Counted from the stretch's first letter, positions 18,296 through 28,102 are shown. The stretch: 64,000 bases of DNA from Methanothermobacter sp. CaT2 (GCF_000828575.1 NZ_AP011952.1:1582501-1646500), one strand, 5' to 3'. Program-made: numbers and translations. The notes: generated by a model from the letters alone, not told the origin.

Positions 18296-19756
18296 ATGCC
18301 CGGGGAATCTATGGCAGTTGTCTTCCCACATCACCTCATGGAGAATCATCCTGCTGCAGAGAAAACATCAGACTTCATTGTGGTGGAGGACCAGCTCTTC
18401 TTTGGAGACCCTGTATTCAACCTGAGGTTCCACAAGAACAAACTCCTGCTGCACAGGGCATCCATGCGCTACTATTATGACCACCTGAAATCAAGGGGCC
18501 TGAATGTCACCTACATAGATTACACGCCGGACCCTGACATGGGGTACCTCAGGGACCACCTTGAGGGATATGAGAGGGTCTACACAATGGAACTCCTTGA
18601 CCATGAACTTGAGAGGAGATTGAGGCGGCTCTGCAGTGAAACAGGTACAGAACTCCTTGAGATTGAGGGGCCATTCATCTTCAGAAGGAGGCTCATGGAC
18701 AGTTACTTCAGGGATAGCAGGTTCTTTCTCACATCATTCTACATAAGGGAGAGGAAGAGGCTCTCCATTCTCATGGAAAACTCCAAGCCTAAGGGCGGTA
18801 AATGGACATTTGATAGGGAAAACAGGAGGAGGCTGCCGCGGGGAATGAATATTCCAAAACCCATAGAAATGCCTGAAAACAGTTATGTGCGTGAGGCCCG
18901 GGGTTACGTGGCTGAGCGCTTCCCTGATAACCCGGGCTCCATGGAACACTTCAACTACCCCACAACCCACAGGGAGGCCCGGATATTTTTGAGGGATTTC
19001 ACAGAAAAAAGGCTCAGAAACTTTGGAAGCTACCAGGACTTCATATCCCGTGATGAGACGTTCCTCTTCCACTCTGTACTCTCTTCCTCACTCAACATCT
19101 GCCTCCTAACACCCATGGAGGTTCTGAAAGCAGTGCTATCTGCAGACGCCCCCCTCAATTCTGTTGAGGGATTTGTGAGGCAGGTCATGGGCTGGAGGGA
19201 GTTCATAAGGGCAGTTTACATCCTTAGGGGATCATATCAGAGGACCAGGAACTTCTTTAACCACAGTGAAAGACTGACAGATAAACTTTATCATGGCAGA
19301 ACAGGTCTTGAGCCCTATGATACCGCAGTAAGGAGGGTTTTAACCTGTGGATACACCCACCACATCGAGCGCCTCATGGTCATAGGTAACCTCATGCTCC
19401 TCCTTGGCACAGACCCTGATGAGGTTTATCGCTGGTTCATGGAGATGTTCATAGACTCCTACGACTGGGTGATGGTCCCCAACGTCTATGGCATGAGCCA
19501 GTACGCTGACGGGGGCCTCATGGCAACTAAGCCCTACATATCATCATCGAACTACATCCTGAGGATGAGTGACCATGTAAGGGGTGACTGGTGCAGGGTC
19601 TGGGACTCCCTCTTCTGGACATTCTTAAGTGATAAGAGAACTTACATAGGTGAAAATCCACGCATGAGGCTCCTCTACAAATATCTGACAGATGAAAAAC
19701 TTGAGAACTTCCAGAGGGTTAAAAGGAGATTTTTAGAGGAACTCAGAGACCCCTGA
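18296..19756 (+). CDS. Photolyase/cryptochrome-related protein (FeS-BCP/PhrB type) with incomplete Fe-S site
   Basis: The protein aligns in outline with prokaryotic (6-4) photolyases that carry FAD and a 4Fe-4S cluster. Typical pieces are VEDQLF, the FAD-site segment GYTHHIERLMVIGNLMLLL (residues about 352-370), YDWVMVPNVYGMSQYADGG and PYISSSNYILRMSD. The family holds its cluster with four cysteines. Here Cys351 (TCGYTHH) and Cys433 (DWCRVWD) match two of them, but the CxxC pair normally after RMSD is replaced by HVRGDW. Length 486 is near the family norm of about 500. A leaderless transcript from a TATTATAG-like box is possible. DNA repair activity is uncertain because of the missing ligands. 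Confidence 0.8.
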   Translation: MPGESMAVVFPHHLMENHPAAEKTSDFIVVEDQLFFGDPVFNLRFHKNKLLLHRASMRYYYDHLKSRGLNVTYIDYTPDPDMGYLRDHLEGYERVYTMELLDHELERRLRRLCSETGTELLEIEGPFIFRRRLMDSYFRDSRFFLTSFYIRERKRLSILMENSKPKGGKWTFDRENRRRLPRGMNIPKPIEMPENSYVREARGYVAERFPDNPGSMEHFNYPTTHREARIFLRDFTEKRLRNFGSYQDFISRDETFLFHSVLSSSLNICLLTPMEVLKAVLSADAPLNSVEGFVRQVMGWREFIRAVYILRGSYQRTRNFFNHSERLTDKLYHGRTGLEPYDTAVRRVLTCGYTHHIERLMVIGNLMLLLGTDPDEVYRWFMEMFIDSYDWVMVPNVYGMSQYADGGLMATKPYISSSNYILRMSDHVRGDWCRVWDSLFWTFLSDKRTYIGENPRMRLLYKYLTDEKLENFQRVKRRFLEELRDP

Positions 19757-19760
19757 TCGG

Positions 19761-20456
19761 TTACTCATAGCCTGTGTAGTCCAGGGCACCTGAGTTGTAG
19801 AGCCTCTGAAGATCGGATGCATGGGTTAACTCATATGCGGTGTAGGGATTGTTGAGGTAGGGGTGGATAAGGCCCTTTATGATGTAATAGTAGGCTCCCA
19901 GTCTCCCGTACTGCTTCCAGACTATCTGCACGTAGAGGGGGAAGCCACAGCCAGGGTTTACGAATACGTTACCCTCCCTGACGGTCCCATGGAAGACCAT
20001 GGGCATGGGGCCCTCCTGGCCTTTCTCGGCAGCCAGCCTTTCAACATAGTCCATGGCCTCATCGAGGGTGTCGAATTCGTATCCATCAGCCCTGTAACGG
20101 TATTTGCCATCAGGCACTCCAAATATGAAGGATTCGAGGACCTCGGTCCAGTCTATGTCTGTCCTGTACTCTGAACTGATGTATGCGAGTTCTATTATGG
20201 TGACGTTGCCCTCCCTGTAGTGTCTGTAGTTTGAGCTCCCTGCGTAGTGGACCACAAGGGCACACTTTGATCCCCTCTGGGCCGCGTACTCTGCAAGCAC
20301 CTTTGACTGTGGGTGTCCTGGGTACATATCAGGGTTTGCCAGTTTTACGAAACCCAGACGCCCAACAGGCTCCACAGGGCTCAGGGCAGTTACACCGTAG
20401 AGGTATGCTCCAAATATGAGAATGGCTGCAATGATGATATATGATGATCTTGCCAT
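19761..20456 (-). CDS. Exported or membrane-anchored protein, function unknown
   Basis: An N-terminal hydrophobic segment (residues 5-26, SYIIIAAILIFGAYLYGVTA) should anchor or export the protein. The remaining 205 residues are soluble, aromatic-rich and contain two cysteines (SKCALVV and PGCGFPL). I do not recognise the family. ATG 20456 follows GAGGATAAC. It converges on the photolyase-related gene with four bases between the stops. Confidence 0.7.
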   Translation of the reverse strand: MARSSYIIIAAILIFGAYLYGVTALSPVEPVGRLGFVKLANPDMYPGHPQSKVLAEYAAQRGSKCALVVHYAGSSNYRHYREGNVTIIELAYISSEYRTDIDWTEVLESFIFGVPDGKYRYRADGYEFDTLDEAMDYVERLAAEKGQEGPMPMVFHGTVREGNVFVNPGCGFPLYVQIVWKQYGRLGAYYYIIKGLIHPYLNNPYTAYELTHASDLQRLYNSGALDYTGYE

Positions 20457-20544
20457 GTTATCCTCGTTTGATTTATCTATTTTATTTATGCTAAGGACAC
20501 ATTCTGTATAAAAGTAACGGTGTATATTCAGCGATGGAGTTGCA

Positions 20545-21324
20545 TCATTTCTCCTGCAGTAACTCCTTTATTTCCCTGATCTCCCTTTTAAGATCCTCTA
20601 TACTTTTTTCTATGTTTTCTATCCTGTCATGGATCTCCTTTTCTTCTTCAGGGTTTTTAACGAACCAGGAGGCCAGGGAGGCTGTGAGGAAACCCACGAA
20701 GGTGACCCCCACAAGCATGAGCATGCTGGTTATGGCCTTACCGTAGAGTGTTGTTGGGGGGATCACAACCTCGCCCACGATTGTGGTTGTGATGCTGTAC
20801 CAGAGGGAGTCCAGCGGGCCGTGGAGGGATCTGTTGACCCCTGATTCCATCATATAAAAGAAGAGTGTGCCCCCCACTATTGCAAAGAGGAGTATCCCCA
20901 GTGCCTGGTCAAGGTGTGTGTCCACAAGGAATGTGAAGAACTTCTTGAGGTACTTCCTGAAGAGGGCGAGGACCTTCACAACCCTTATGATCCTTATGAA
21001 TCTGAAGGCCCTGAAGAAATCCACAGGCATGAAGGCCACTATATCCATCCAGTTCTCCCTTAGGAATCTTTTTCTGTCATCGGCCTTTTTGAGGTTGATG
21101 GAGAATTCCAGGAAGAGTATGATGCAGAGGAAAAGGTCAAACTGGTTGATGGCATTCACGGTCCCGGGATTTGAGGGGTAGAAGGATATGTAGCTTAAGA
21201 GCACTATGTCAAGGATTATGAGTATTAGGATAGTGAGTTCCTTGATCCTGATGAGTTCTCCGTACTCCATGGGGACCACATTATAGAGTTGGTCTTCTGG
21301 CATCATAAATACTTTGCAGTGCAC
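20545..21324 (-). CDS. Voltage-gated-type ion channel with non-canonical selectivity filter
   Basis: Six transmembrane segments can be placed. An S4-like helix has regularly spaced arginines and lysines (FRAFRFIRIIRVVKVLALFRKY, residues about 104-125), followed by a pore region and a C-terminal coiled coil (residues about 225-258). In potassium channels the filter reads TVGYGD. Here the pore loop is YSITTTIVGEVVIPPTT (glycine at residue 184), so the second glycine and the tyrosine are missing. The protein is therefore a channel-family member of unknown ion preference. GTG 21324 is preferred because GGTGGAG precedes it; ATG 21306 is possible. It is distinct from the calcium-gated channel MthK, which has no S1-S4 voltage-sensor-like region. 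Confidence 0.8.
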   Translation of the reverse strand: MHCKVFMMPEDQLYNVVPMEYGELIRIKELTILILIILDIVLLSYISFYPSNPGTVNAINQFDLFLCIILFLEFSINLKKADDRKRFLRENWMDIVAFMPVDFFRAFRFIRIIRVVKVLALFRKYLKKFFTFLVDTHLDQALGILLFAIVGGTLFFYMMESGVNRSLHGPLDSLWYSITTTIVGEVVIPPTTLYGKAITSMLMLVGVTFVGFLTASLASWFVKNPEEEKEIHDRIENIEKSIEDLKREIREIKELLQEK

Positions 21325-21707
21325 GGGGCTCCACCCTAACTGCGCGTTTCCATGTACTGTTAATCCACATAGAAAGCCTAGTCACTGAAGTACATGACTT
21401 CGTTATAGGATACTATTGCGAACTTATGCTTCGAATAAATCATCAGTGTCATTAAATTCTGGAATTCCTGAATTTCATGCCCTCAGAATCAAATTATAAC
21501 ATTATCGTTCAGAAAAGCATAATTCTTCCTGAAACCTGCAAGTTTTTATAGAAATGGCGGGAAATATAATAATGTTATTAGCTCAGGGGGTGATCGGAGG
21601 ATTCAGTTTAGTTATGCTGCTTGGTAGGGGAATGTCTATTATAAAAATGAAATTGGGCATCTGATGTTATTTCAGTCATATGAATATAATAAGGGGAGGT
21701 TAATGCT
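21325..21707. other. 383-base intergenic stretch, mostly unexplained
   Basis: No protein-coding frame of note on either strand. A TATA-like GTTTTTATAG at about 21540-21550 (plus strand) precedes roughly 150 bases of less AT-rich sequence ending at the Yip1-family start. This could be a long leader or a small RNA. I see no tRNA, no C/D guide with both boxes well placed and no long hairpin. Confidence 0.4.
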
Positions 21708-22265
21708 TTGAACAGGATAATGAACTTTTCCCGGGACCTTGTGGGGGTTCTGGCATCACCTGAGGAGGCGTTAAGCAGGGTCAAGGAGCTTGGAGTTGAA
21801 AACCAGGGCCTTTACCTCTACTTGTTCCTCTCGGCCTTTCTCGGGTACATGATTGGCGGGTTAATTTCCGCTGCAACGGGCGCTGGTATAATGGTACCCA
21901 TCCTATTTGCACTGGTTGGGCTCATTGTCTCCTTCATAAAACTGATAGTATGGGCTCTCATATCACATATAATCGCTGCCGTGGTATTCGAGGGTAAGGG
22001 GACATTTGCAGGCACCCTCAAGATGATGGGATTCGCAGCGGCGCCCTTTGTGTTGGGAATATTCGCCCTCCTGACCCTGACACTTCTCGGGACATTCTTC
22101 ACATCATCAATGCTGTTTGTGGTGATGTACATCTGGACGGTAATGATTGCCGCCGCCGCAGTGGCTGTTGAACATGAAATGGGCTATGGAAGGGCGTTCC
22201 TATCGGTATTTGCACTTCCAGCCATTATAATAACACTTCTCATGATGCTTGCGGGGGTATTGTGA
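21708..22265 (+). CDS. Yip1-family integral membrane protein
   Basis: The 185-residue protein has about five transmembrane segments after a short amphipathic N-terminus (FSRDLVGVLASPEEALSRVKE), the usual opening of archaeal Yip1 proteins. Their function is unknown. The start is TTG 21708: GGGGAGGT lies six to seven bases upstream and the nearby ATG at 21703 hits a stop after one codon. It overlaps the next gene (TGATG), so the two are probably translationally coupled. Confidence 0.78.
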   Translation: MNRIMNFSRDLVGVLASPEEALSRVKELGVENQGLYLYLFLSAFLGYMIGGLISAATGAGIMVPILFALVGLIVSFIKLIVWALISHIIAAVVFEGKGTFAGTLKMMGFAAAPFVLGIFALLTLTLLGTFFTSSMLFVVMYIWTVMIAAAAVAVEHEMGYGRAFLSVFALPAIIITLLMMLAGVL

Positions 22266-23089
22266 TGGATAGAACTGACATTGCAGGGGCCATAATCCTC
22301 ATAGTGCTAATTGCAGGGTTCATTATGGCATCAACAGCCTCTCTTCTACCCAAAACCCAGGAGGAGGCCACTGTATCTGAAAACTTCACCCTGAAATCTG
22401 CAGAGGTCTCCGGTGTTAAGTACGTAAATGTGAACATGGAATCAAATACGAGCGGGGCCTACATTGGATTTGCTGATAACGCAGATAGCGTTTACATGAT
22501 CTCGACGAAAACCGACCCTGGAGATGCGAAGCCAGCGGTTAACTATACCGTTGATGGAGAGACACTGAACCTCAACGTTAAGATGGATGCAGGTGATGCA
22601 AGGATACTCCTATCAAACAGGTACACCTACAATATAACCCTCAGGAGCAAGGTTGGAGGTGTTACACTGGTTCTTGCAAATAACTCAAGGGTGGACACCA
22701 TCAATTCAACCATCCAGTACGCCGGCGGAGGCACGGTTCTCCTGGGGAATACGAGCTTCAGGAACGCATCATTAAATGTGAATACCGGCGGATTCTACAT
22801 AGCAGACCTCGATCAGGGTGTGAGGCCCACAGGTAATATGAGCACCCAGGTCACGGTGGGGGGAACATCAATAGCCCTGTTCCCGGCATACGCCATCAGA
22901 ATCACTGGATCCGTGGATTACGGAGGGATAGGTTTCGAACCACAGGGATTCCGCGTTTTAAGAAATTCAACCAGTTACCTTGAAATGGAAACACCCTCCT
23001 ATGGAAGTTCAGCAGGACTTCAGATAATAAACAGTGTCGGACTTGGAGGCATCAACGTGGGTGTGTTCAGGATGCCTGTCATGCCCTGA
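22265..23089 (+). CDS. Secreted beta-rich surface protein, function unknown
   Basis: After an N-terminal transmembrane segment (residues about 6-28) the protein is rich in T, S, N and G with many N-x-S/T sequons (for example NFT, NTS, NYT, NIT, NSS), as in N-glycosylated archaeal surface proteins. Repeating short beta-strand patterns (VGGVTLVLANN, GGTVLLGNTSF, VGGTSIALFP) suggest a beta-solenoid resembling DUF4097 or LiaF-type domains. It probably sits outside the membrane, perhaps together with the coupled Yip1-like partner. ATG 22265 overlaps the upstream TGA. An oligo-T run at 23094 may terminate the pair. Confidence 0.7.
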   Translation: MDRTDIAGAIILIVLIAGFIMASTASLLPKTQEEATVSENFTLKSAEVSGVKYVNVNMESNTSGAYIGFADNADSVYMISTKTDPGDAKPAVNYTVDGETLNLNVKMDAGDARILLSNRYTYNITLRSKVGGVTLVLANNSRVDTINSTIQYAGGGTVLLGNTSFRNASLNVNTGGFYIADLDQGVRPTGNMSTQVTVGGTSIALFPAYAIRITGSVDYGGIGFEPQGFRVLRNSTSYLEMETPSYGSSAGLQIINSVGLGGINVGVFRMPVMP

Positions 23090-23104
23090 AACTTTTTTAA
23101 GCCT

Positions 23105-24493
23105 TTAATTTTTTCTCAGGGGGATCTTAGGCTCAATGTATGTCCTGTACAGTGTTTCAAAGAATACACGTATCATGTATGTGTGCTTCAGGAGATATGA
23201 GGGCCTTGAATAGAATTTGAGGTATGCCTTAACGAGTTTTCTCTGGATAAGTTCACGGCTTAGGCCAAGTTTCTCGTACCTTATAACAGGCTGTATAACG
23301 GTGTACCGATCCCAGTCCTCCTCCAGGAGCCCCTTACTTTTGAGTTCAGTGTAAATGGGGGTGCCAGGGAAGGGTGTCAGTATGGAGTACTGGCTGTAGT
23401 CCGGGTCAAGTTTTATTGAAAAGTCGATGGTCCGGTCCATCTCAGAGGGTCTCTCACCAGGGTAACCGAGAATGAATGATGTTATAACATCCAAACCGGC
23501 CCTTTTAGCGGCCTTCACAGCGTCCTCTGACTGCTTAACTGTTATGCCCTTTTTCATCATATCAAGGATGCGCTGACATCCTGATTCAACACCATAGTAT
23601 ACTGTGCTCATCCCTGCCTCCCTCAGAGTCCTCAGCAGTGGCTCCTGAACCATATCCACCCTCGAGGATGTAACAAAGCTCACATCCAGACCTCTTCTTC
23701 TGATCTCCTCTGCTATTTCACGGGCCCGTGGCCGATGCAGCATGAAGGTGTCATCAAGGAAGGCAATTTCACGGAGGCCGTAGATCTCGGTGAGTTCCTC
23801 AACCTCATCCACGACGTTTCCGGGACTCCTGAAACGAAACTTTTTACCCATTATAAGGGATGAAGAGCAGTAGCGGCAGGGGTAAACGCATCCACGGCTT
23901 GTTATCATACCCCCCGCCTCCTGACTGGAGGTTTCATAGTCCCTGAAGGGCACAAGGTGCCTTGCAGGAAAAGGGATGTCGTCGAGGTTCTCTATGAGCG
24001 GCCTTGGAGGTGTGGTTCTGAGCCGCTCATCGGCGCGGTAGCTGATACCCTTAACCCCCTCGAGGACACCCCTGTCCCCCCTTTCATAGCCCTCTGCTAG
24101 TTCGACGATGGTTTCCTCACCCTCACCCATAACAACAACATCAAGCTCCCTGCAATCACTGAGGGTCTCCAGAGGGAGAAACGTGGGGTGTGGGCCACCT
24201 ATAACCGTAAGGACATCGGGAAGAACTCTCTTTATGGCCTTTATGTACTCAAGGGAGGTCTTTATAGTGGCTGTGGTTGCGGTTATCCCAACGATGAGGG
24301 GGTTGAGCTTTTCAACGAGGAGTGCAACACCCTCTGCCCCCATCCTTCTGAGGTCGTCGTCTATTATCTTCACACTGAAGGAGGCCCTCTCAAGGGCTGC
24401 TCCAAGGTACATGAGGTTGAGGGGAGGTAAAACAAATCCAAGTTTATTCTTAACAGCTGTCTGATCCTCAGGGTTTATGAGAACAACGTCCAA
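23105..24493 (-). CDS. B12-binding-domain radical SAM protein
   Basis: The N-terminal 150 residues resemble a cobalamin-binding Rossmann domain ([31 protein letters not shown]) without the DxHxxG histidine motif. The radical SAM domain follows, with CVYPCRYCS near residue 201, and a [10 protein letters not shown]-type strand. Such enzymes catalyse methylations or rearrangements of varied substrates. The substrate here is unknown. TTG 24493 is the only start in frame near the GGTGGTG site. The gene is separate from the TetR gene upstream (73 bases). Confidence 0.85.
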   Translation of the reverse strand: MDVVLINPEDQTAVKNKLGFVLPPLNLMYLGAALERASFSVKIIDDDLRRMGAEGVALLVEKLNPLIVGITATTATIKTSLEYIKAIKRVLPDVLTVIGGPHPTFLPLETLSDCRELDVVVMGEGEETIVELAEGYERGDRGVLEGVKGISYRADERLRTTPPRPLIENLDDIPFPARHLVPFRDYETSSQEAGGMITSRGCVYPCRYCSSSLIMGKKFRFRSPGNVVDEVEELTEIYGLREIAFLDDTFMLHRPRAREIAEEIRRRGLDVSFVTSSRVDMVQEPLLRTLREAGMSTVYYGVESGCQRILDMMKKGITVKQSEDAVKAAKRAGLDVITSFILGYPGERPSEMDRTIDFSIKLDPDYSQYSILTPFPGTPIYTELKSKGLLEEDWDRYTVIQPVIRYEKLGLSRELIQRKLVKAYLKFYSRPSYLLKHTYMIRVFFETLYRTYIEPKIPLRKN

Positions 24494-24566
24494 TAAAACA
24501 CCACCATTTAATTAAGGCCTCCTAGGGAATGGCTTCTTTAAGGATACCTTTCAGTCTATTCATCCC

Positions 24567-25136
24567 TCAGGGTTTTAAGCCGTTCCACAGGATGTCAGTG
24601 AATTCGTTTGGGGGTCTGGTTTCATGGCATTTGAAGTGTGAACTTAGGCTTGCATGTGAGATGTAACCTATTATAAGTTCTGCGGCGACTCCAGGATCCA
24701 CATCACGGATCTTTCCTTTTTCTGTCATTTTGCTGAAATAATTCTCAAGTGAGGTGTATATCATCTCTCCTGTTGAATCTGAAATTTCCCATTCCTCAAA
24801 TCCGTGTTCCTCAAGTTCTCTCTCAGCCAGCATCACAAATAGGAGGTCCATTTTCTCGTTAACAATGACCTCTGTGAGCCCTGAGATAACATCATAGATG
24901 ACCTCCTGGGGCTCCCTGTCTGCATTAAGGACATCATCGAGTAGTGCAGACACCCTTCTTCTGCTTGTATCCATTATCCTTTTCAGTAGATTTTTCTTGG
25001 ATCTGAACTTTCTGAAGAGTGTTACTTCGCTGACACCGGCTTCAGCGGCTATCCCCCTTGTTGTGGTCCCCCGGTAACCCTTTCTTATGAAGAGGCTTCT
25101 TGCAGCGTCCAGTATCCTATCCTCTGTGGAGACCAT
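24567..25136 (-). CDS. TetR-family transcriptional regulator
   Basis: An N-terminal TetR helix-turn-helix (residues 5-50, RILDAARSLFIRKGYRGTTT then IAAEAGVSEVTLFRKFRSKK) is followed by a helical ligand-binding domain. The frame extends to 25166, but ATG 25136 restores the usual N-terminus, and the extra stretch overlaps the promoter. An 18-base near-perfect palindrome lies 12-29 bases upstream, between TATA and start, indicating self-repression. The inducer is unknown. The divergent 110-residue gene at 25238 or the radical SAM gene downstream may be its other targets. Confidence 0.9.
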   Translation of the reverse strand: MVSTEDRILDAARSLFIRKGYRGTTTRGIAAEAGVSEVTLFRKFRSKKNLLKRIMDTSRRRVSALLDDVLNADREPQEVIYDVISGLTEVIVNEKMDLLFVMLAERELEEHGFEEWEISDSTGEMIYTSLENYFSKMTEKGKIRDVDPGVAAELIIGYISHASLSSHFKCHETRPPNEFTDILWNGLKP

Positions 25137-25147
25137 GATATCACTTA

Positions 25148-25165
25148 TGTAAGTAATTACTAACA
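25148..25165. promoter_or_regulatory. Probable TetR operator (18-bp palindrome)
   Basis: TGTAAGTAATTACTAACA reads the same on both strands at eight of nine base pairs, with a perfect central AGTAATTACT. It lies just downstream of the TATATAA box (25171-25177) that drives the TetR gene leftwards and covers the expected transcription start. Size, symmetry and position fit a TetR dimer site. Confidence 0.65.
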
Positions 25166-25237
25166 CACCTTATATAAACCTATCCTCCAGATAAGGACGG
25201 GTTAATATTATATAAAACCAGCAGCACAGATTAAACC

Positions 25238-25570
25238 ATGGAAATAACCGAGGACGATGTTATCCAGTCCCTGGATATCTTCACAGCTGTCCCTGTATTT
25301 CTGCTTAAGCGCTGGGCCGGGAGGGGCACCAACCTCGCGGCAAAATTCAGGTCCCAGATAATGAGCCAGTACTCTGACTTGTCCCTGATGGACAGGGAGC
25401 GGGTTAAAAGAGTACTTGAAATGGACGTATCAGAGATTCAGGAGATACTTGAGAGGGCCTACATCAGAACAGGTAAGAAACAGCTTAAGATACTTGCAGA
25501 TCCCTCAAGCAGAAGATTCATAGAGGTGAACCTCCGTGAGGTCAGGGGGATACTTGATGGGATCCTCTGA
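25238..25570 (+). CDS. Small protein of unknown function divergent from TetR
   Basis: A 110-residue, mostly helical, charged protein (MEITEDDVIQSLDIFTAVPVF onwards) with no transmembrane segment or cysteines. I do not recognise it. A strong ATTATATAAAA box about 26 bases upstream of ATG 25238 and no ribosome site suggest a leaderless message. The shared 101-base region with the TetR gene makes joint control plausible. Confidence 0.7.
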   Translation: MEITEDDVIQSLDIFTAVPVFLLKRWAGRGTNLAAKFRSQIMSQYSDLSLMDRERVKRVLEMDVSEIQEILERAYIRTGKKQLKILADPSSRRFIEVNLREVRGILDGIL

Positions 25571-25652
25571 GGGCGCACCATCCCTACTTGTTAAAGGACC
25601 CCCCATTAGACCCCAGGTCATGACGCTGTAGCTCTTCTTCCTCTTTATGTGA

Positions 25653-26663
25653 TCATGACCGAAGCCTTTCACCATACATGCGCTCATAGTACCTGAGGTA
25701 CTCCCCGCTCTTGATGTTCTCCCACCACTCTCTGTTTTCAATGTACCACTGGATGGTCTCCCTTATACCCTCCTCGAAGGAATAGGTGGGCCTCCAGCCA
25801 AGTTCATCCATTATCTTGCTTGCGTCTATGGCATATCTCCTGTCATGTCCTGGCCTGTCATCAACAAATTTTATGAGGGACTCATCCTTCCCGAGTTCCC
25901 TGACGATTAGTTTAACGATCTCAATGTTCCGCCTCTCATTGTTGCCACCTATATTGTATACCTCACCGACACGGCCATGGTGGAGTACCAGGTCTATGGC
26001 CCTGCAGTGGTCATACACGTGTATCCAGTCCCTCACATTCATGCCGTCACCATATACAGGGAGGGGTTTATCCTCGAGGGCGTTGGTTATCATGAGGGGT
26101 ATGAGTTTCTCAGGGAACTGGTAGGGGCCGTAGTTATTGGAGCAGCGGGTTATGTTGGTTGGAAGACCGTAGGTACGGTTGTATGCCCTGACAATGAGGT
26201 CTGCAGAGGCCTTGCTGGCAGAGTAGGGACTGTTGGGTGCAAGGGGAGTATCTTCTGTGAAGTAACCTTCCTCTGCAGAGCCGTAGACCTCATCTGTTGA
26301 AATCTGTATGAACCTCTCAACGCCGTGCCTCCTTGAGGCCTCCAGTAGTGTCTGAGTACCCATGACATTTGTCCTTATGAATATGCCAGGGTCCTCGATA
26401 CTCCGATCAACGTGGGATTCCGCCGCAAAGTTCACAACAGCGTCAGAGTCTGCTATGAGGCGGTTAACAAGTTCCTTGTCGGTTATGCTGCCCTTAACAA
26501 ATGTGTAACGCGGGTCATCCTCCACGTCAGCGAGGTTTTCAAGGTTCCCGCAGTAGGTAAGGGCGTCAAGGTTGATTATCTCATAGCTGTGGTTCTCAAG
26601 CATGTACCTTATGAAGTTGCTACCTATGAAGCCGGCTCCACCGGTTACAAGAATCCTTTCCAT
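25653..26663 (-). CDS. rfbB: dTDP-glucose 4,6-dehydratase
   Basis: Second step of dTDP-L-rhamnose synthesis: NAD-dependent conversion of dTDP-glucose to the 4-keto-6-deoxy sugar. It has the Rossmann motif [14 protein letters not shown] at the N-terminus, the TDEVYG segment and the catalytic YSASKAS tyrosine-lysine pair. Length 336 is standard. It is the last gene of a minus-strand operon running HAD, rmlD, rmlA, rmlC, rmlB. Confidence 0.96.
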   Translation of the reverse strand: MERILVTGGAGFIGSNFIRYMLENHSYEIINLDALTYCGNLENLADVEDDPRYTFVKGSITDKELVNRLIADSDAVVNFAAESHVDRSIEDPGIFIRTNVMGTQTLLEASRRHGVERFIQISTDEVYGSAEEGYFTEDTPLAPNSPYSASKASADLIVRAYNRTYGLPTNITRCSNNYGPYQFPEKLIPLMITNALEDKPLPVYGDGMNVRDWIHVYDHCRAIDLVLHHGRVGEVYNIGGNNERRNIEIVKLIVRELGKDESLIKFVDDRPGHDRRYAIDASKIMDELGWRPTYSFEEGIRETIQWYIENREWWENIKSGEYLRYYERMYGERLRS

Positions 26664-26673
26664 TCAAATCTCC

Positions 26674-27231
26674 TCAGAGGTAAACTGGTCTCTCCTTCAG
26701 GGGCTTCCAGTTTCTGTCCTTATCTGAAATTATGAGCTCATCCACCATTTCCAGGGGCCACTCTATTCCGATGTCAGGGTCGTCCCAGGGTATGCCAGAG
26801 TCATATTCAGGGAGGTAGAGTTCCGTGCACTTGTAGTTGACTATGCACTCATCTGCGAGGGCCAGAAATCCATGCGCAAATCCCTCTGGAATGAAGAATT
26901 CCCTCCGGTTCTCCTCTGAAAGGAAGACACCCACCCATTCACCGTAGGTCTTTGAGTCCCTGCGGAGGTCCACCGCAACATCAAAGATCTCACCCTTCAC
27001 AGCCCTTATGAGTTTTCCCTGGGGCTTTTTTGTCTGGAAGTGAAGGCCCCTGAGAACGCCCCTCTGTGACATGGACTCATTGTCCTGGACAAAGGTGATA
27101 TCAAGGCCATGGTCCCTGAATAATGCCTGGTTGAAGGTCTCCATGAAGTATCCCCGTTCATCTTCGTAGACCTCAGGTTCTATGATGACTGCACCATCGA
27201 GTCTGGTTTTCTGGAATTTGAATTCACCCAT
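26674..27231 (-). CDS. rfbC: dTDP-4-dehydrorhamnose 3,5-epimerase
   Basis: Third step of dTDP-rhamnose synthesis. The cupin protein shows [29 protein letters not shown] with the catalytic histidine, and [15 protein letters not shown]. At 185 residues it matches the M. thermautotrophicus enzyme that, from memory, is MTH1790 and has a crystal structure. Its ATG overlaps the end of rmlA by eight bases, so the two are coupled. Confidence 0.96.
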   Translation of the reverse strand: MGEFKFQKTRLDGAVIIEPEVYEDERGYFMETFNQALFRDHGLDITFVQDNESMSQRGVLRGLHFQTKKPQGKLIRAVKGEIFDVAVDLRRDSKTYGEWVGVFLSEENRREFFIPEGFAHGFLALADECIVNYKCTELYLPEYDSGIPWDDPDIGIEWPLEMVDELIISDKDRNWKPLKERPVYL

Positions 27232-28102
27232 GGAAGTTTCCCTCCGCGAGGTCCTTCAGGTATCTGCCGTATTCTGTCTTTTCAAGTTTTTCTGCCAGTT
27301 CAAGGAGATCGTCCCTTGTGATCCACCCGTTGTTATAGGCTATCTCCTCAAGGCATGCGATGTAGAATCCCTGCCTCTTCTGTATGGTCTCTATGAAACT
27401 GCTTGCCTCCAGGAGGCCGTCGTGGGTACCTGTGTCAAGCCAGGCCATACCACGGCCCATGAGCTCCACCCTGAGCTTCTTCATCTTCAGGTACTCCTCA
27501 TTGACGGATGTTATCTCAAGTTCACCCCTCTCAGATGGCTCTATTCTTTCGGCAATTTCAACCACCCGGTTGTCATAGAAGTAGAGGCCAGGGACGACGT
27601 AGTTGGATCTGGGTCTTTCAGGTTTTTCTTCTATTGATATAACCCTGCCCTCACTGTCGAATTCAACAACACCGAATGGTCGGGGGTCCTTTACATAGTA
27701 GCCGAATATAACAGCACCCTCCCTGATGGATGCGGCCCTCTGGAGTATTTCACTGAACCTGTGCCCGTAGAATACGTTATCGCCCAGGACCAGGGCCACC
27801 CTGGAGTCTCCAATGAAATTCTTCCCCACAATGAATGCATCGGCAATACCCCGGGGTTCCTCCTGCACCTCATAGGAGAACCTGACACCGAACTGTGAAC
27901 CATCCCCCAGCAGGTCCCTGTAGAGTGGAAGGTCCCTTGGTGTTGATATCACCAGTATATCCCTTATACCTGCGAGCATCAGCACAGATAGCGGGTAGTA
28001 TATCATGGGCTTATCATATATGGGCAGGAGCTGCTTTGAAACAGCCCTTGTTATGGGGTAGAGGCGGGTTCCTGAACCCCCTGCCAGCACTATACCCTTC
28101 AT
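27224..28102 (-). CDS. rfbA: Glucose-1-phosphate thymidylyltransferase
   Basis: First step of dTDP-rhamnose synthesis, joining dTTP and glucose-1-phosphate. It has the signature [20 protein letters not shown] with [10 protein letters not shown], and [20 protein letters not shown] further on. Length 292 is standard for RmlA. It starts ten bases after the rmlD stop. Confidence 0.96.
   Translation of the reverse strand: MKGIVLAGGSGTRLYPITRAVSKQLLPIYDKPMIYYPLSVLMLAGIRDILVISTPRDLPLYRDLLGDGSQFGVRFSYEVQEEPRGIADAFIVGKNFIGDSRVALVLGDNVFYGHRFSEILQRAASIREGAVIFGYYVKDPRPFGVVEFDSEGRVISIEEKPERPRSNYVVPGLYFYDNRVVEIAERIEPSERGELEITSVNEEYLKMKKLRVELMGRGMAWLDTGTHDGLLEASSFIETIQKRQGFYIACLEEIAYNNGWITRDDLLELAEKLEKTEYGRYLKDLAEGNFHG

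Noticed and set aside
20545-21324. Calcium-gated channel MthK
   Set aside because: The protein has S1-S4 and a voltage-sensor-like helix and lacks an RCK domain and the GYGD filter.
21540-21700. C/D-box guide RNA
   Set aside because: A GTGATC and a CTGA occur, but they are too far apart and the boxes are imperfect.
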